Assembly (NCBI GenBank): GCA_965601455.1
Contig: OZ271831.1
Coordinates: 2,604,001-2,668,000 of the forward strand
Direction: 5' to 3'
From: JANQEU01 sp965601455
Lineage (GTDB): Bacteria > Bacteroidota > Bacteroidia > Cytophagales > Cyclobacteriaceae
Length of the DNA: 64,000 nt
The notes under the pieces are model-generated. The model saw only the letters and a list, made by a program, of their open reading frames with translations. It did not search any database and had not been told where the DNA came from. Below, one piece after another: positions 17,677 to 25,977 of the stretch; positions within the stretch are counted from its first letter, which is position 1; every line of letters begins with the position of its first letter. The position numbers were made by a program, and so were the translations under genes.

Positions 17677-18843
17677 TTATTGTTCCACTTTGGTCCAAAC
17701 ATTTCCTTTTTTGGTTGACTCTACAACAGCTGAAATCATAGCCATGCCTTTAAATCCTGCGTCCACACCTGGAAAATCCATTTTTGAATCGTAATCTTCA
17801 TCCCACAAATGTTTTCTAACCGCAAAAGCGAAATTTCGATATATGTTGGCGAAGGCCTCAACATATCCCTCCGGGTGACCGGATGGGGTGCGTGTATGTA
17901 TCATTGCTTCTTCATGTAGGTAGTGGCCATTATCCGCCCCAGCTCGATAAATCTGTACCGGCTTCCCATGAATTTTAACAAGGAGCGTGTTATGATCGGT
18001 GTTGTTCCATTCAATACCTCCCTTATCTCCATATACCCGGCATTTAATGTTGTTTTCTTCTCCGGGAGACACTTGGCTCGCAGAGATGACCCCATTGGCT
18101 CCTTCTTCCAAATGAAAGAGGACGTTGGCGTCGTCATCGATGGTCCTTCCTTCTACAAATGCTGTTAACTCCGACAAAACCTCAGTGATTTTCAAACCAC
18201 TGACATATTCAGCCATATTCGCACAGTGTGTTCCTATATCGCCAAAACAATTGGATATTCCCGCTCTTTCCGGATCCGCTCGCCAGGAGGCCTGCTTCTG
18301 ACCCGTATCTTCAAGCTTGGTGGTTAACCAGCCCTGAGGATATTCCATCATTACTTTTCGGATTTTTCCCAATTCTCCCTTTTGAACCATCGCTCTAGCT
18401 TGCTTAATCATAGGATAAGCCGCATAGGTGTATGTGACTGCGAAAGGCAATCCTGCGGATTTCACTTCACGTCGCAACTGGTGAGCTTCTTCTAATGTAA
18501 AGGTTAGAGGCTTATCGATTATCACCGGAAATCCTTTTGCCAATGCTTCGTGTGCCGGTTGATAGTGCGCAATATTCGGGGTGACAATCGATACGAAATC
18601 CATTTTTTCACCTTCCGGAAGTTGTGCTTCTTTCTCGATCATTTCGGAGTAGTTTGCATATGACCTATCCGATTCCAAAAACAGCATTTCACCGGTTTTT
18701 CTGGATTTTTCCGGATCCGAACTGAAAGCTCCACACACCAGCTCAATTTGCCCATCGAGTGCCGCACCCATTCGGTGAACGGCTCCGATGAAAGCCTCGT
18801 AGCTTCCACCAACCATTCCCATTCTTAGTTTTCTTCTGGCCAT
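17677..18843 (-). CDS. Gfo/Idh/MocA-family oxidoreductase (copy 2)
   Basis: A 388-residue NAD(P)-dependent dehydrogenase: N-terminal Rossmann fold with the glycine motif GMVGGSYEAFIGAVHR and the family's lysine in VIIDKPLTFT, where the usual EKP reads DKP, followed by the alpha/beta substrate domain with GDIGTHCANMAEYV. It lies 3 bp after its upstream paralogue and resembles it along the whole length, so the pair arose by tandem duplication and then diverged. No signal peptide. Substrate unknown; related enzymes oxidise or reduce inositols and glycosides. Confidence 0.9.
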   Translation of the reverse strand: MARRKLRMGMVGGSYEAFIGAVHRMGAALDGQIELVCGAFSSDPEKSRKTGEMLFLESDRSYANYSEMIEKEAQLPEGEKMDFVSIVTPNIAHYQPAHEALAKGFPVIIDKPLTFTLEEAHQLRREVKSAGLPFAVTYTYAAYPMIKQARAMVQKGELGKIRKVMMEYPQGWLTTKLEDTGQKQASWRADPERAGISNCFGDIGTHCANMAEYVSGLKITEVLSELTAFVEGRTIDDDANVLFHLEEGANGVISASQVSPGEENNIKCRVYGDKGGIEWNNTDHNTLLVKIHGKPVQIYRAGADNGHYLHEEAMIHTRTPSGHPEGYVEAFANIYRNFAFAVRKHLWDEDYDSKMDFPGVDAGFKGMAMISAVVESTKKGNVWTKVEQ

Positions 18844-18846
18844 ATC

Positions 18847-19983
18847 TTAAAAGTTTACCCAGGTTTGGCCGTTTTTGTCCGATTCAAGAACAGCCTCAAT
18901 AAATTTCATACCTCTTACACCATCCTCCACCGTTGGGAAGGCTCCGTCTCTGTATTTTTCTCCTCTAATAGCTTGAGCCATGCCATTGTATATGTTACCC
19001 ATCGCATCGAATAATCCTTCCGGGTGCCCGGGAGGTATCTTAGTGCTCTCCATAGCAAAGTCAGAGGTATATGCATTACCTGGCTTCAGTATCTGCGCAG
19101 GTTCTCCTTCAGGCATGTATTTCAGGTACATCGGATGCTCCTGCTCCCAGCTTAACCCACCTTTGTCTCCGTATACTTTGACGTTGATATTGTTTTCTTC
19201 ACCCGTTGCAATCTGGCTACTGGTAATCACTCCTTTAGGGCCTTCTTTAGTACGGACCAACACGGTACCATCGATATCCAGGGGATTGTCGTCGTATAAT
19301 CGATTAAGGTCGGATAACACACTATCAATGGTTAAACCTGTGGTGTATTCAATCAGATTAAAAGCATGAACACCAATATCACCCATACAACAGCTTTGTC
19401 CGGATTTTTTTGGATCCAGTCTCCATACGGTTGCTCTTTTTTCCTTTTCGTGAATCACGGGATTAATCCATCCCTGGTAGTACTGAGCATCAACCTTTTG
19501 TAATCTTCCCAATAACCCTTCGGCGATCATTGATTTCATCTGGCGAACCATTGGATAGCCGGTATACGTATGGGTCAATGCGAATTGTACATTATTCTTT
19601 TTGACTAAATCAGCCAACTCAACAGCTTCGGCGGCTGTCATTGTGATGGGTTTTTCACAAATCACATGAAATCCAGACTGCAATAGCTCTTTCGCCATTT
19701 CATAATGGAGAAAGTTGGGGGTCAAAATTGATACGACTTCTATCCTTTGGTCTTCGGGGAGCGACTTTTCATTTTGTATGAATGATTGCAGGGAATCATA
19801 AGTCCTGGATTCATCGATCTCCAGGTCTTTCGCCCAGCTCAAACTGGCCTGATAATCAACATCAAATACTCCCCCTACGAGATTGTATTTTTCCCCCATA
19901 TATGCAGCGATTCTATGCACCGGGCCAATAAATGAATTTGGTCCACCACCCATTAGGCCTAGACGTATTCTGTGTTTGCTCAT
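18847..19983 (-). CDS. Gfo/Idh/MocA-family oxidoreductase (copy 1)
   Basis: A 378-residue paralogue of the next gene and the first gene of the operon. It has GLMGGGPNSFIGPVHR for cofactor binding, the canonical CEKPITMT motif, and the active-site region GDIGVHAFNLIEYT. It is cytoplasmic, with no signal. A 17-bp palindrome 73-89 bp upstream of its start may be the operator of the set. It probably acts with the second dehydrogenase and the isomerase on one sugar or cyclitol. Confidence 0.9.
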   Translation of the reverse strand: MSKHRIRLGLMGGGPNSFIGPVHRIAAYMGEKYNLVGGVFDVDYQASLSWAKDLEIDESRTYDSLQSFIQNEKSLPEDQRIEVVSILTPNFLHYEMAKELLQSGFHVICEKPITMTAAEAVELADLVKKNNVQFALTHTYTGYPMVRQMKSMIAEGLLGRLQKVDAQYYQGWINPVIHEKEKRATVWRLDPKKSGQSCCMGDIGVHAFNLIEYTTGLTIDSVLSDLNRLYDDNPLDIDGTVLVRTKEGPKGVITSSQIATGEENNINVKVYGDKGGLSWEQEHPMYLKYMPEGEPAQILKPGNAYTSDFAMESTKIPPGHPEGLFDAMGNIYNGMAQAIRGEKYRDGAFPTVEDGVRGMKFIEAVLESDKNGQTWVNF

Positions 19984-20055
19984 TCTTGAATTGCGTTAAT
20001 CTGTTGTCAAATTGATCTAACCTGATCTATTCGGAAATCTATGAATTATGATGAC

Positions 20056-20072
20056 TAATATCAATGATATTA
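20056..20072. promoter_or_regulatory. Palindromic candidate operator upstream of the sugar dehydrogenase operon
   Basis: The sequence TAATATCAATGATATTA is an exact 8+1+8 inverted repeat, 73-89 bp before the first dehydrogenase start. Its length and position fit a dimeric repressor or activator site. No regulator gene is adjacent. Confidence 0.4.
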
Positions 20073-20170
20073 ATGCATGTGGTGGAAATTGATGACAGTA
20101 ATTCCAATTTTCTACCTCCGGTTTCAAATTCGCCTCATAAATGACTACTTACAAGGACTGGATAAATGGT

Positions 20171-20205
20171 AATAAAAAAGCCATCCACCTGCCGGTGAAT
20201 GGCTT
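20171..20205 (-). terminator. Rho-independent terminator of the TM-helix channel gene
   Basis: On the minus strand a 12-bp stem (20194-20205 paired with 20178-20189, including one G-U) with a 4-base loop is followed by a T-rich run (TTTTTTATT). It lies 21 bp past the stop of the channel gene. Confidence 0.9.
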
Positions 20206-20226
20206 ATAATATTTTGTGTAATTATT

Positions 20227-21399
20227 CTATTTCTTGTCCTTTCCCTGGAATCGATCTAATATCCTTGCCATATGTTTACCCGCCGCTTCTCGACCTCCAA
20301 GGCCATAAGCGAGAGCAATTGTTACAGCAAGAGATCCTAACGTAAGTCCAAAAGCAAGTTCAACAATGCTGTTGGCTATTCCCATGGTTCGTAAAGCGAT
20401 GGCAAGGAACAAACCTAATATGGCTATTCTGGCTACTGAAGCAATATATTGATTGTCTTCTGCCTTGATCAAACCATTATAAACAGCACTGGCTATGGTA
20501 TTACCTATTACCATGACAATAAGTCCAAATAGGATTTTACCCATTAAGCTGAGTACAGCATACAAGATGGTTGTAAGCTGTTCAAATCCTAGCATTTCAA
20601 CACCGGAAACCACTCCAAAGAACACAAGGAAGAAGAATGCAATGTTGGATAAAACCGCACTTAGAGAGTTTTCTCCAAGGATGAAAAGCTGAAGACGATC
20701 GGCCAGTTTATCGGTTCCCAGGTTTACAAGTAAATCCTTAAGAAAGGATGATATAAACCGTCCTCCAATAGCAAAAAGAGTGATAATCAGAATAGCACCG
20801 ATAATATTTGGTACAGCATCCATCAGCTCGTGTAAAATGATATTAGCAGGTGTGGTTACTGCTTCAAGGTGAAGAGTATCCAGCGCTTCGATGATAAACG
20901 GAATAAAAATGATGATAAATACCACCTGCTGAATGAAATAAATCAACTTATCTGTTTCCTTAAATCCTACCTGTATGGCCAATCGATCAATTACACTTCC
21001 AGCGACTTTAACCAGATTGGAAATGAACTTAGCGATTATGTAACCGATAAAGGCAATCACAATTCCCTGGATAATGTTAGGAATAGCTGTGAGGAACTTC
21101 GATAACATATCGCGAATTGGATCGAGTACGTACGTCACTCCAAGCATTTCCAATACAATGAGTAGAACCACCACCATCATGAGGTAGTAGACCAGATTAG
21201 CGATGAACTTATTCGTATCTACAATGGTATTGCCAAGCAGACGTTCATCCCATTCGGTTCTTTTCATCAGACGATGCACAATTTTTCGGATGACTAATGC
21301 TAATAACCATCCTACAATCAGGACGAGAATAGCACCCAAAATCGGCGGAAGGTAGCTGGTGATTAGCTCGATGAGGTTTTGAAGAAATTCTGGTAGCAT
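20227..21399 (-). CDS. Conserved TM-helix (CmpX / MscS-superfamily-like) membrane protein
   Basis: A 390-residue integral membrane protein with several repeats of the conserved TM-helix unit found in MscS relatives. The first is PPILGAILVLIVGWLLALVI; further copies occur near residues 85-125, 185-220 and 275-310. I do not see the soluble beta-domain of a true MscS channel. It therefore resembles CmpX-type proteins, implicated in membrane stress but poorly known, and channel activity is an inference. The C-terminal GLTLGSLAVTIALAYGLGGREA is typical of the family. It is divergent from an EF-hand protein across 151 bp and has its own terminator. Confidence 0.82.
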   Translation of the reverse strand: MLPEFLQNLIELITSYLPPILGAILVLIVGWLLALVIRKIVHRLMKRTEWDERLLGNTIVDTNKFIANLVYYLMMVVVLLIVLEMLGVTYVLDPIRDMLSKFLTAIPNIIQGIVIAFIGYIIAKFISNLVKVAGSVIDRLAIQVGFKETDKLIYFIQQVVFIIIFIPFIIEALDTLHLEAVTTPANIILHELMDAVPNIIGAILIITLFAIGGRFISSFLKDLLVNLGTDKLADRLQLFILGENSLSAVLSNIAFFFLVFFGVVSGVEMLGFEQLTTILYAVLSLMGKILFGLIVMVIGNTIASAVYNGLIKAEDNQYIASVARIAILGLFLAIALRTMGIANSIVELAFGLTLGSLAVTIALAYGLGGREAAGKHMARILDRFQGKDKK

Positions 21400-21550
21400 T
21401 AGTGAATTTGTTAATGGTTAGTTCAATGTTATCAAAAATATCCAAAAAAACGTCAAAATCTTTCAAACGAGGCAAATATCTATCACTTTGGGCTCTAGCA
21501 AATACACATTTATGACTATTACTTTTACCGGGTTTCACTAGATTGCCAAC

Positions 21551-22141
21551 ATGCTCAGTACCTTGAAAGAAACCAAGTTTTCATACCTCTTTAAAATTCT
21601 CGACTTTGATCACGACGGCATATTACAGGAATCTGATTTCCTAAGCCTATCAGAAAATATTTCCATCTTCACCTGTCAGCCAGGCGGTTCAGAGATTGAG
21701 AATTTCGTTAATCAAAGGGCACACGAAATCTGGCGGTATATTCGAATTTTTGGTGGAAATGAGGGCCTTTTTTCGTGTAATCTGAAAACCTGGTTACGTT
21801 TCATGGAGAATATTTCTTCGGCTGATCCTGAACAGTTTGACAAGGTGTTAGGTATCGCCTTGGATGATATATTCTTCATTTTTGACAAAAACCTCGATAA
21901 TTTCATCTCCAAACAAGAGTACTTATGTTTCTTCGTTTCATTAAGAGTTGGAATTAAGCAAGCAGACTTTTGTTTTAAATCCATCGATCGTGATGGAGAC
22001 ATGAGAATAAGCCGGGAAGAAATGGCACAAGCGATTCGAGAGTTTTTCCTATCGGAGAAAACATCCGATGTAGGGAATTTACTCTTTGGAAATCCGGAAT
22101 TCTATAAATTCACCAGTCGTAGCGAGCAGATACCTGGTTAG
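21551..22141 (+). CDS. EF-hand calcium-binding protein (calerythrin-like)
   Basis: A 196-residue soluble protein with no signal peptide. Three EF-hand loops are clear: 18-29 (DFDHDGILQESD), 112-123 (DKNLDNFISKQE) and 146-157 (DRDGDMRISREE). The acidic ligands are at positions 1, 3, 5 and 12, except that loop 2 has Asn at position 3. A fourth, degenerate hand probably lies near 66-78. Four hands in about 190 residues is the layout of calerythrin and sarcoplasmic calcium-binding proteins, so this is likely a cytosolic calcium buffer or sensor. It is divergent from the TM-helix channel. Its stop overlaps that of the following minus-strand gene by 4 bp. Confidence 0.85.
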   Translation: MLSTLKETKFSYLFKILDFDHDGILQESDFLSLSENISIFTCQPGGSEIENFVNQRAHEIWRYIRIFGGNEGLFSCNLKTWLRFMENISSADPEQFDKVLGIALDDIFFIFDKNLDNFISKQEYLCFFVSLRVGIKQADFCFKSIDRDGDMRISREEMAQAIREFFLSEKTSDVGNLLFGNPEFYKFTSRSEQIPG

Positions 22142-22533
22142 TTGCTGTCATTAATCAGTGTATTATACTCTCCTTGAACACGTATCCAATTGGTGTCGGG
22201 CCACTCCCACCATTCCTGTGTTCGCAGATCCTCGGGGGCCTGTGACCACTTATTCAATGCAAAAGTGAGAGATTCAACATCAGGACCTTCTAACTGGATT
22301 TTCGTTAGTAATTGATTAAGTGCTTTGCAGTGCATCTCGATTAATGGAGCGGTACGGGAAGCGTCATCCCCCCATATTTTTACGACCATTTGCTCTATCT
22401 GTTGATGCGATTTGGGAATGTTATCCTTTGCCCAGTTAGTATATATCTCGTCAAGAGTCTGAGCATGGGATACACTGAAAAGGAGACTTAAAAAAAAGAA
22501 GATCAAAGCCTTTGTCCACCTACACCTTTGCAT
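22138..22533 (-). CDS. Small secreted protein of unknown function
   Basis: I take the start at ATG 22531-22533 (131 residues) because it gives a clean signal peptide (MQRCRWTKALIFFFLSLLFS, cut near SHAQ). An in-frame ATG at 22569 would add 12 residues before it. The mature part, about 105 residues, is mostly helical and Trp-rich near its end (WWEWPDTNWIRVQGEYN). I do not recognise a family. It stands alone between the EF-hand gene (convergent) and a short open frame. Confidence 0.6.
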   Translation of the reverse strand: MQRCRWTKALIFFFLSLLFSVSHAQTLDEIYTNWAKDNIPKSHQQIEQMVVKIWGDDASRTAPLIEMHCKALNQLLTKIQLEGPDVESLTFALNKWSQAPEDLRTQEWWEWPDTNWIRVQGEYNTLINDSN

Positions 22534-22601
22534 AGGCGCAAAGCTTTCCTGTACGTTTGAGAAATACAAAAATTTTACGTTTTAATACTTCTTCTCTTCA
22601 C

Positions 22602-22793
22602 TTAATGAGGCCAGGGCATTTCGCACATTATTCGGCTGATGACTTGTATCCAATACCCAAAATTCCAGGCTAATAGAGAAAGAAGTGCTACAATGGTAAC
22701 CCAATCCAATATTTCCAGTCGCTTAGCCATCGTTTCTAAAACTTGATCTAAGTAAATCTGTTGATTTACCTGAAAATTTGTGCTGTTACGCAT
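22602..22793 (-). CDS. Possible single-pass small membrane protein
   Basis: A 63-codon open frame in the 250-bp gap after the ABC permease, on the same strand. It would have one transmembrane helix (about 32-53, WVTIVALLSLLAWNFGYWI). There is no clear ribosome binding site, though Bacteroidota often lack one. It may be real and co-transcribed with the permease, or chance. Confidence 0.3.
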   Translation of the reverse strand: MRNSTNFQVNQQIYLDQVLETMAKRLEILDWVTIVALLSLLAWNFGYWIQVISRIMCEMPWPH

Positions 22794-22820
22794 CAGGCTC
22801 GAAACTGATATTTGTAAGGT

Positions 22821-25448
22821 TTACTCGTACCTGAGGGTCTTTGATGGATCCATTACAGCTACTTTGTACGTCTGATAACCAACGGTAAATAAGGTGAACA
22901 GGAGCACAATCATCACAGATACCACAGATAATAGCCATGGAAAAGATATTCTGTTAGCGAAATTGCCCAGCCACTCTTCCATACCCAGGTATACGATTGG
23001 AAGACCCAAACAACCACTTACCAATATCAGGATTAAGAATTCCCGGAACGAAGTGACAATAATTCCTGATATAGAAGCTCCTAGAACCTTCCTCACGCCT
23101 ACCTCCTTCGACCGCTGCATGGCTAGGAAAGACGATAACCCGAATAATCCAAGAACGGCTATCAGGACGGCCATGATAGAGAACGTAGCGAAAATTCGAC
23201 CAAATTTCACGTCCTCGTTATACAATCGTTCGAATCTTTCATCGAGGAATTCATAATTCAGAGGGGCATTAGGGAAAAACCTACCCCATACCTCCTGCAT
23301 ATGCATCAATCCATCCTGGTAGTTCGCCTGTGTCAGTTTTACCATTGTATTCCTTGGGCTTTCATCCAAAAAATACAACGTAGGCTCTACCAGAAACTTA
23401 AGACTGGATCTATTGTAATCTTTCACCACGCCTATTATGTTGAATTTGTCGTTTTCGGGTTCGGTCCCAAACTGAATTTTCTGATTAAGAACAGATTCCG
23501 GATCGGCAATTCCCATCTTCTTCAGAAACGATTCATTAACAATCACCGAAGCAGTATCCTGCACCCTGCTATGTTCAAGGTCACGACCGTACAGTAGATT
23601 CATTCCCACCGTTTCCAAATAATCCTCATCATTCCATTGAACATAGGTAGTACCTTCTATCGGATCTGTCATCCCTACAATTCGAATTCGACCGGTATTG
23701 GAAGAAATATCTGAACTGCCACCTCCAGGCATACTGGTGGTCATCCCAACATTGATTATCGCATTGTGAGAGAGTAGCTCTTGCTTAAAGCTTTTGAGCT
23801 TTTGATCCATCATTTCTTCCTCACCAGAGCTGTACGATGGATTTCTGAACCCCAATACATAATCAATATCAAGTCCCATATCCTGGCTAAGCATGTAATT
23901 CATCTGCCTATTGATGATGAATGTGCTTGATATCAACACTATTGACGTAACAAACTGGATGACGACCAGGCTCTTACGGAGGAAAACACCACCACTTGAA
24001 TTTCTGAATTTACCTCGCAGCACGACCGATGGTTTATAGCGAGAGAGAACCAACGCCGGGTAAAAGCCGGAAACGATTGACCCCACAAGAAAAAAGATCA
24101 ATAATGTAATTAGGTAGGATGGACTATTCCACACATGGGAGATGACTTCCTTTCCGACCAGTTGATTAAAAAATGGTAACAACAAGTCGGACAAAAGAAA
24201 AGCCAGGACTGCAGCCATGAAGTTTACTAACACCGACTCAAATAAGAACTGGATAATCAACTGTCGCCGGTGTGCACCAATTACCTTTCTCATTCCTACC
24301 TCTTTTGCCCGATCAGCGGCTCGGGCGGTTGATAAGTTCACATAGTTGACCCATGCAATAACCAGAACGAAAATGGATATGATAACCATAAAGTTAACAG
24401 CCCGCGCACTTCCATGAATTTCAGGTTCATAAGTGAAGTTTGAATAAAGGTGAATGTCTTCCATTGGTTGTAAATTGAAATACAGGGAAGTCTCCTCACC
24501 AATGAATTTCCTGGAAAGCTCGGGTAGCTGCGCACGCATACCTGTGATATCAGCTTTACTATCAATCAACAAATAGGTATAATAATTGAAGCCATTCCAA
24601 CCTCCCCAATCTCCTCTGTCACTAAGAGTATTCAGGGAAATCAACATGTCATATTTGTAATGCGTATTCTCCGGAACATCTTCCATCAATCCAGTTACCT
24701 GAAAAGGTCGTTCAAATCGCCCAAGAACATACAGTTGCTTACCTAAAGGGTTTTCATCACCAAAAAAGACCTGAGCCTTAGACTTCGTCAGTACGATTGA
24801 ATTTGGGTCATTCAACATGGTCACGGGATCTCCCGCCAATACCTGGTAATCAAATAGCTTAAAGTAATTCGAATCAGCAGCCACTATACTTCTTTCATTC
24901 CACAGCTGATCGTTGTGTCGGATAACAAGGTTGTTCATTTTATAAGTAGTGGTGTAATCCAATACACCTGGAAACTCCTCCTTTAGGGCCTTTCCCGACG
25001 GGTGGAACGACATGGCATCCCTGGTTTGTATGACCCCATCCGTGATTTGATCACTCGTCAAACGATAGATCTGGCTGGAAGAAGAGAAATATTGATCATA
25101 GCTTCTTTCAAACCTTATGTACTGGTCAATAAGAAGAAACGCCGTAAGACCAAGAGCCAAACCGATCACGTTGATCGTCGTAAATGCCTTGTGTTTTAAG
25201 AGGTTTCTTACCCCAATACGGAAGTAGTTTTTATACATAGCTATTTCGTTTGATGATGATTGTGAAAATGTTCTGATTAAGGACGGGCGAAAGAGCATCA
25301 ACACCTCCATTGCATGCCTTATTTGAGGAAACCTCACCTGGTTCTTCAGATTTTCCCTGTACATTTCTTCCAGGTCCCCTTTGATATCCGGATAGTAGGA
25401 AGGATGACAGTACCACTTGAAAAAACGATCGGAAACTCGTTTGATCAT
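22821..25448 (-). CDS. FtsX/MacB-type ABC transporter permease with N-terminal prefix domain
   Basis: An 875-residue permease. An N-terminal prefix domain of about 80 residues carries CHPSYYPDIKGDLEEMYREN, followed by two MacB_PCD periplasmic modules and FtsX transmembrane blocks with RAADRAKEVGMRKVIGA (about 375) and MQRSKEVGVRKVLGAS (about 785). This large fused form is common in Cytophagales, usually as many paralogues per genome, with the ATPase encoded elsewhere. It likely exports or moves an unknown molecule by mechanotransmission. Its ATG overlaps the PadR regulator's stop by 4 bp, so the regulator almost surely controls it. Confidence 0.92.
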   Translation of the reverse strand: MIKRVSDRFFKWYCHPSYYPDIKGDLEEMYRENLKNQVRFPQIRHAMEVLMLFRPSLIRTFSQSSSNEIAMYKNYFRIGVRNLLKHKAFTTINVIGLALGLTAFLLIDQYIRFERSYDQYFSSSSQIYRLTSDQITDGVIQTRDAMSFHPSGKALKEEFPGVLDYTTTYKMNNLVIRHNDQLWNERSIVAADSNYFKLFDYQVLAGDPVTMLNDPNSIVLTKSKAQVFFGDENPLGKQLYVLGRFERPFQVTGLMEDVPENTHYKYDMLISLNTLSDRGDWGGWNGFNYYTYLLIDSKADITGMRAQLPELSRKFIGEETSLYFNLQPMEDIHLYSNFTYEPEIHGSARAVNFMVIISIFVLVIAWVNYVNLSTARAADRAKEVGMRKVIGAHRRQLIIQFLFESVLVNFMAAVLAFLLSDLLLPFFNQLVGKEVISHVWNSPSYLITLLIFFLVGSIVSGFYPALVLSRYKPSVVLRGKFRNSSGGVFLRKSLVVIQFVTSIVLISSTFIINRQMNYMLSQDMGLDIDYVLGFRNPSYSSGEEEMMDQKLKSFKQELLSHNAIINVGMTTSMPGGGSSDISSNTGRIRIVGMTDPIEGTTYVQWNDEDYLETVGMNLLYGRDLEHSRVQDTASVIVNESFLKKMGIADPESVLNQKIQFGTEPENDKFNIIGVVKDYNRSSLKFLVEPTLYFLDESPRNTMVKLTQANYQDGLMHMQEVWGRFFPNAPLNYEFLDERFERLYNEDVKFGRIFATFSIMAVLIAVLGLFGLSSFLAMQRSKEVGVRKVLGASISGIIVTSFREFLILILVSGCLGLPIVYLGMEEWLGNFANRISFPWLLSVVSVMIVLLFTLFTVGYQTYKVAVMDPSKTLRYE

Positions 25449-25783
25449 GCATACTTCGAGTCAAATGCAATGTCTGGGATGGTATCCCAAAGCTGATTTC
25501 TCACCTGCTTGTTATACTCGAGTGCTTGTTTTCCGAAAGCGGTAATTCTGAAATATCTTTTCGGCTTCCCTCCTCGGTTCTCATTAGATTCCCCCTCCCT
25601 GGAAGTTAGAAATCCTTTCTCCTCCATTCTTCGAAGTGCTGATTGCATTGCTCCAACGCTTACTTTCCTATTCAATTTCTCTTGAATTTCTTCTTTGATC
25701 GCCACCCCGTAGGCTGCATCATACAATACCCCTACAGTTAGTAATACGATTTCTTCAAACTCACCCAACTGGTATTTTTTCAT
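25445..25783 (-). CDS. PadR-family transcriptional regulator
   Basis: A 112-residue winged-helix protein of the short PadR type. It begins YQLGEFEEIVLLTVGVLYDA, has the recognition part VSVGAMQSALRRMEEKGFL, and the wing GGKPKRYFRITAFGKQAL. PadR proteins repress neighbouring genes and release DNA on binding a small ligand. It is the first gene of the pair with the ABC permease, overlapping by 4 bp. Confidence 0.93.
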   Translation of the reverse strand: MKKYQLGEFEEIVLLTVGVLYDAAYGVAIKEEIQEKLNRKVSVGAMQSALRRMEEKGFLTSREGESNENRGGKPKRYFRITAFGKQALEYNKQVRNQLWDTIPDIAFDSKYA

Positions 25784-25977
25784 GCCAATGTCCTAATTGT
25801 AGTATTCAAAACGAAACCAACAAAAAAAAGTTATGAAATGAACAATAATCTGGACAATTGACTGATCTATTTTTCCCGTTTAGCGAGATATTGATGGGAC
25901 TGTATCAGATTAATACCGAGTGAACAGTTAATACATTATATTCGTCCTCTTCTTACATAGACCATTATCAACCGGAT

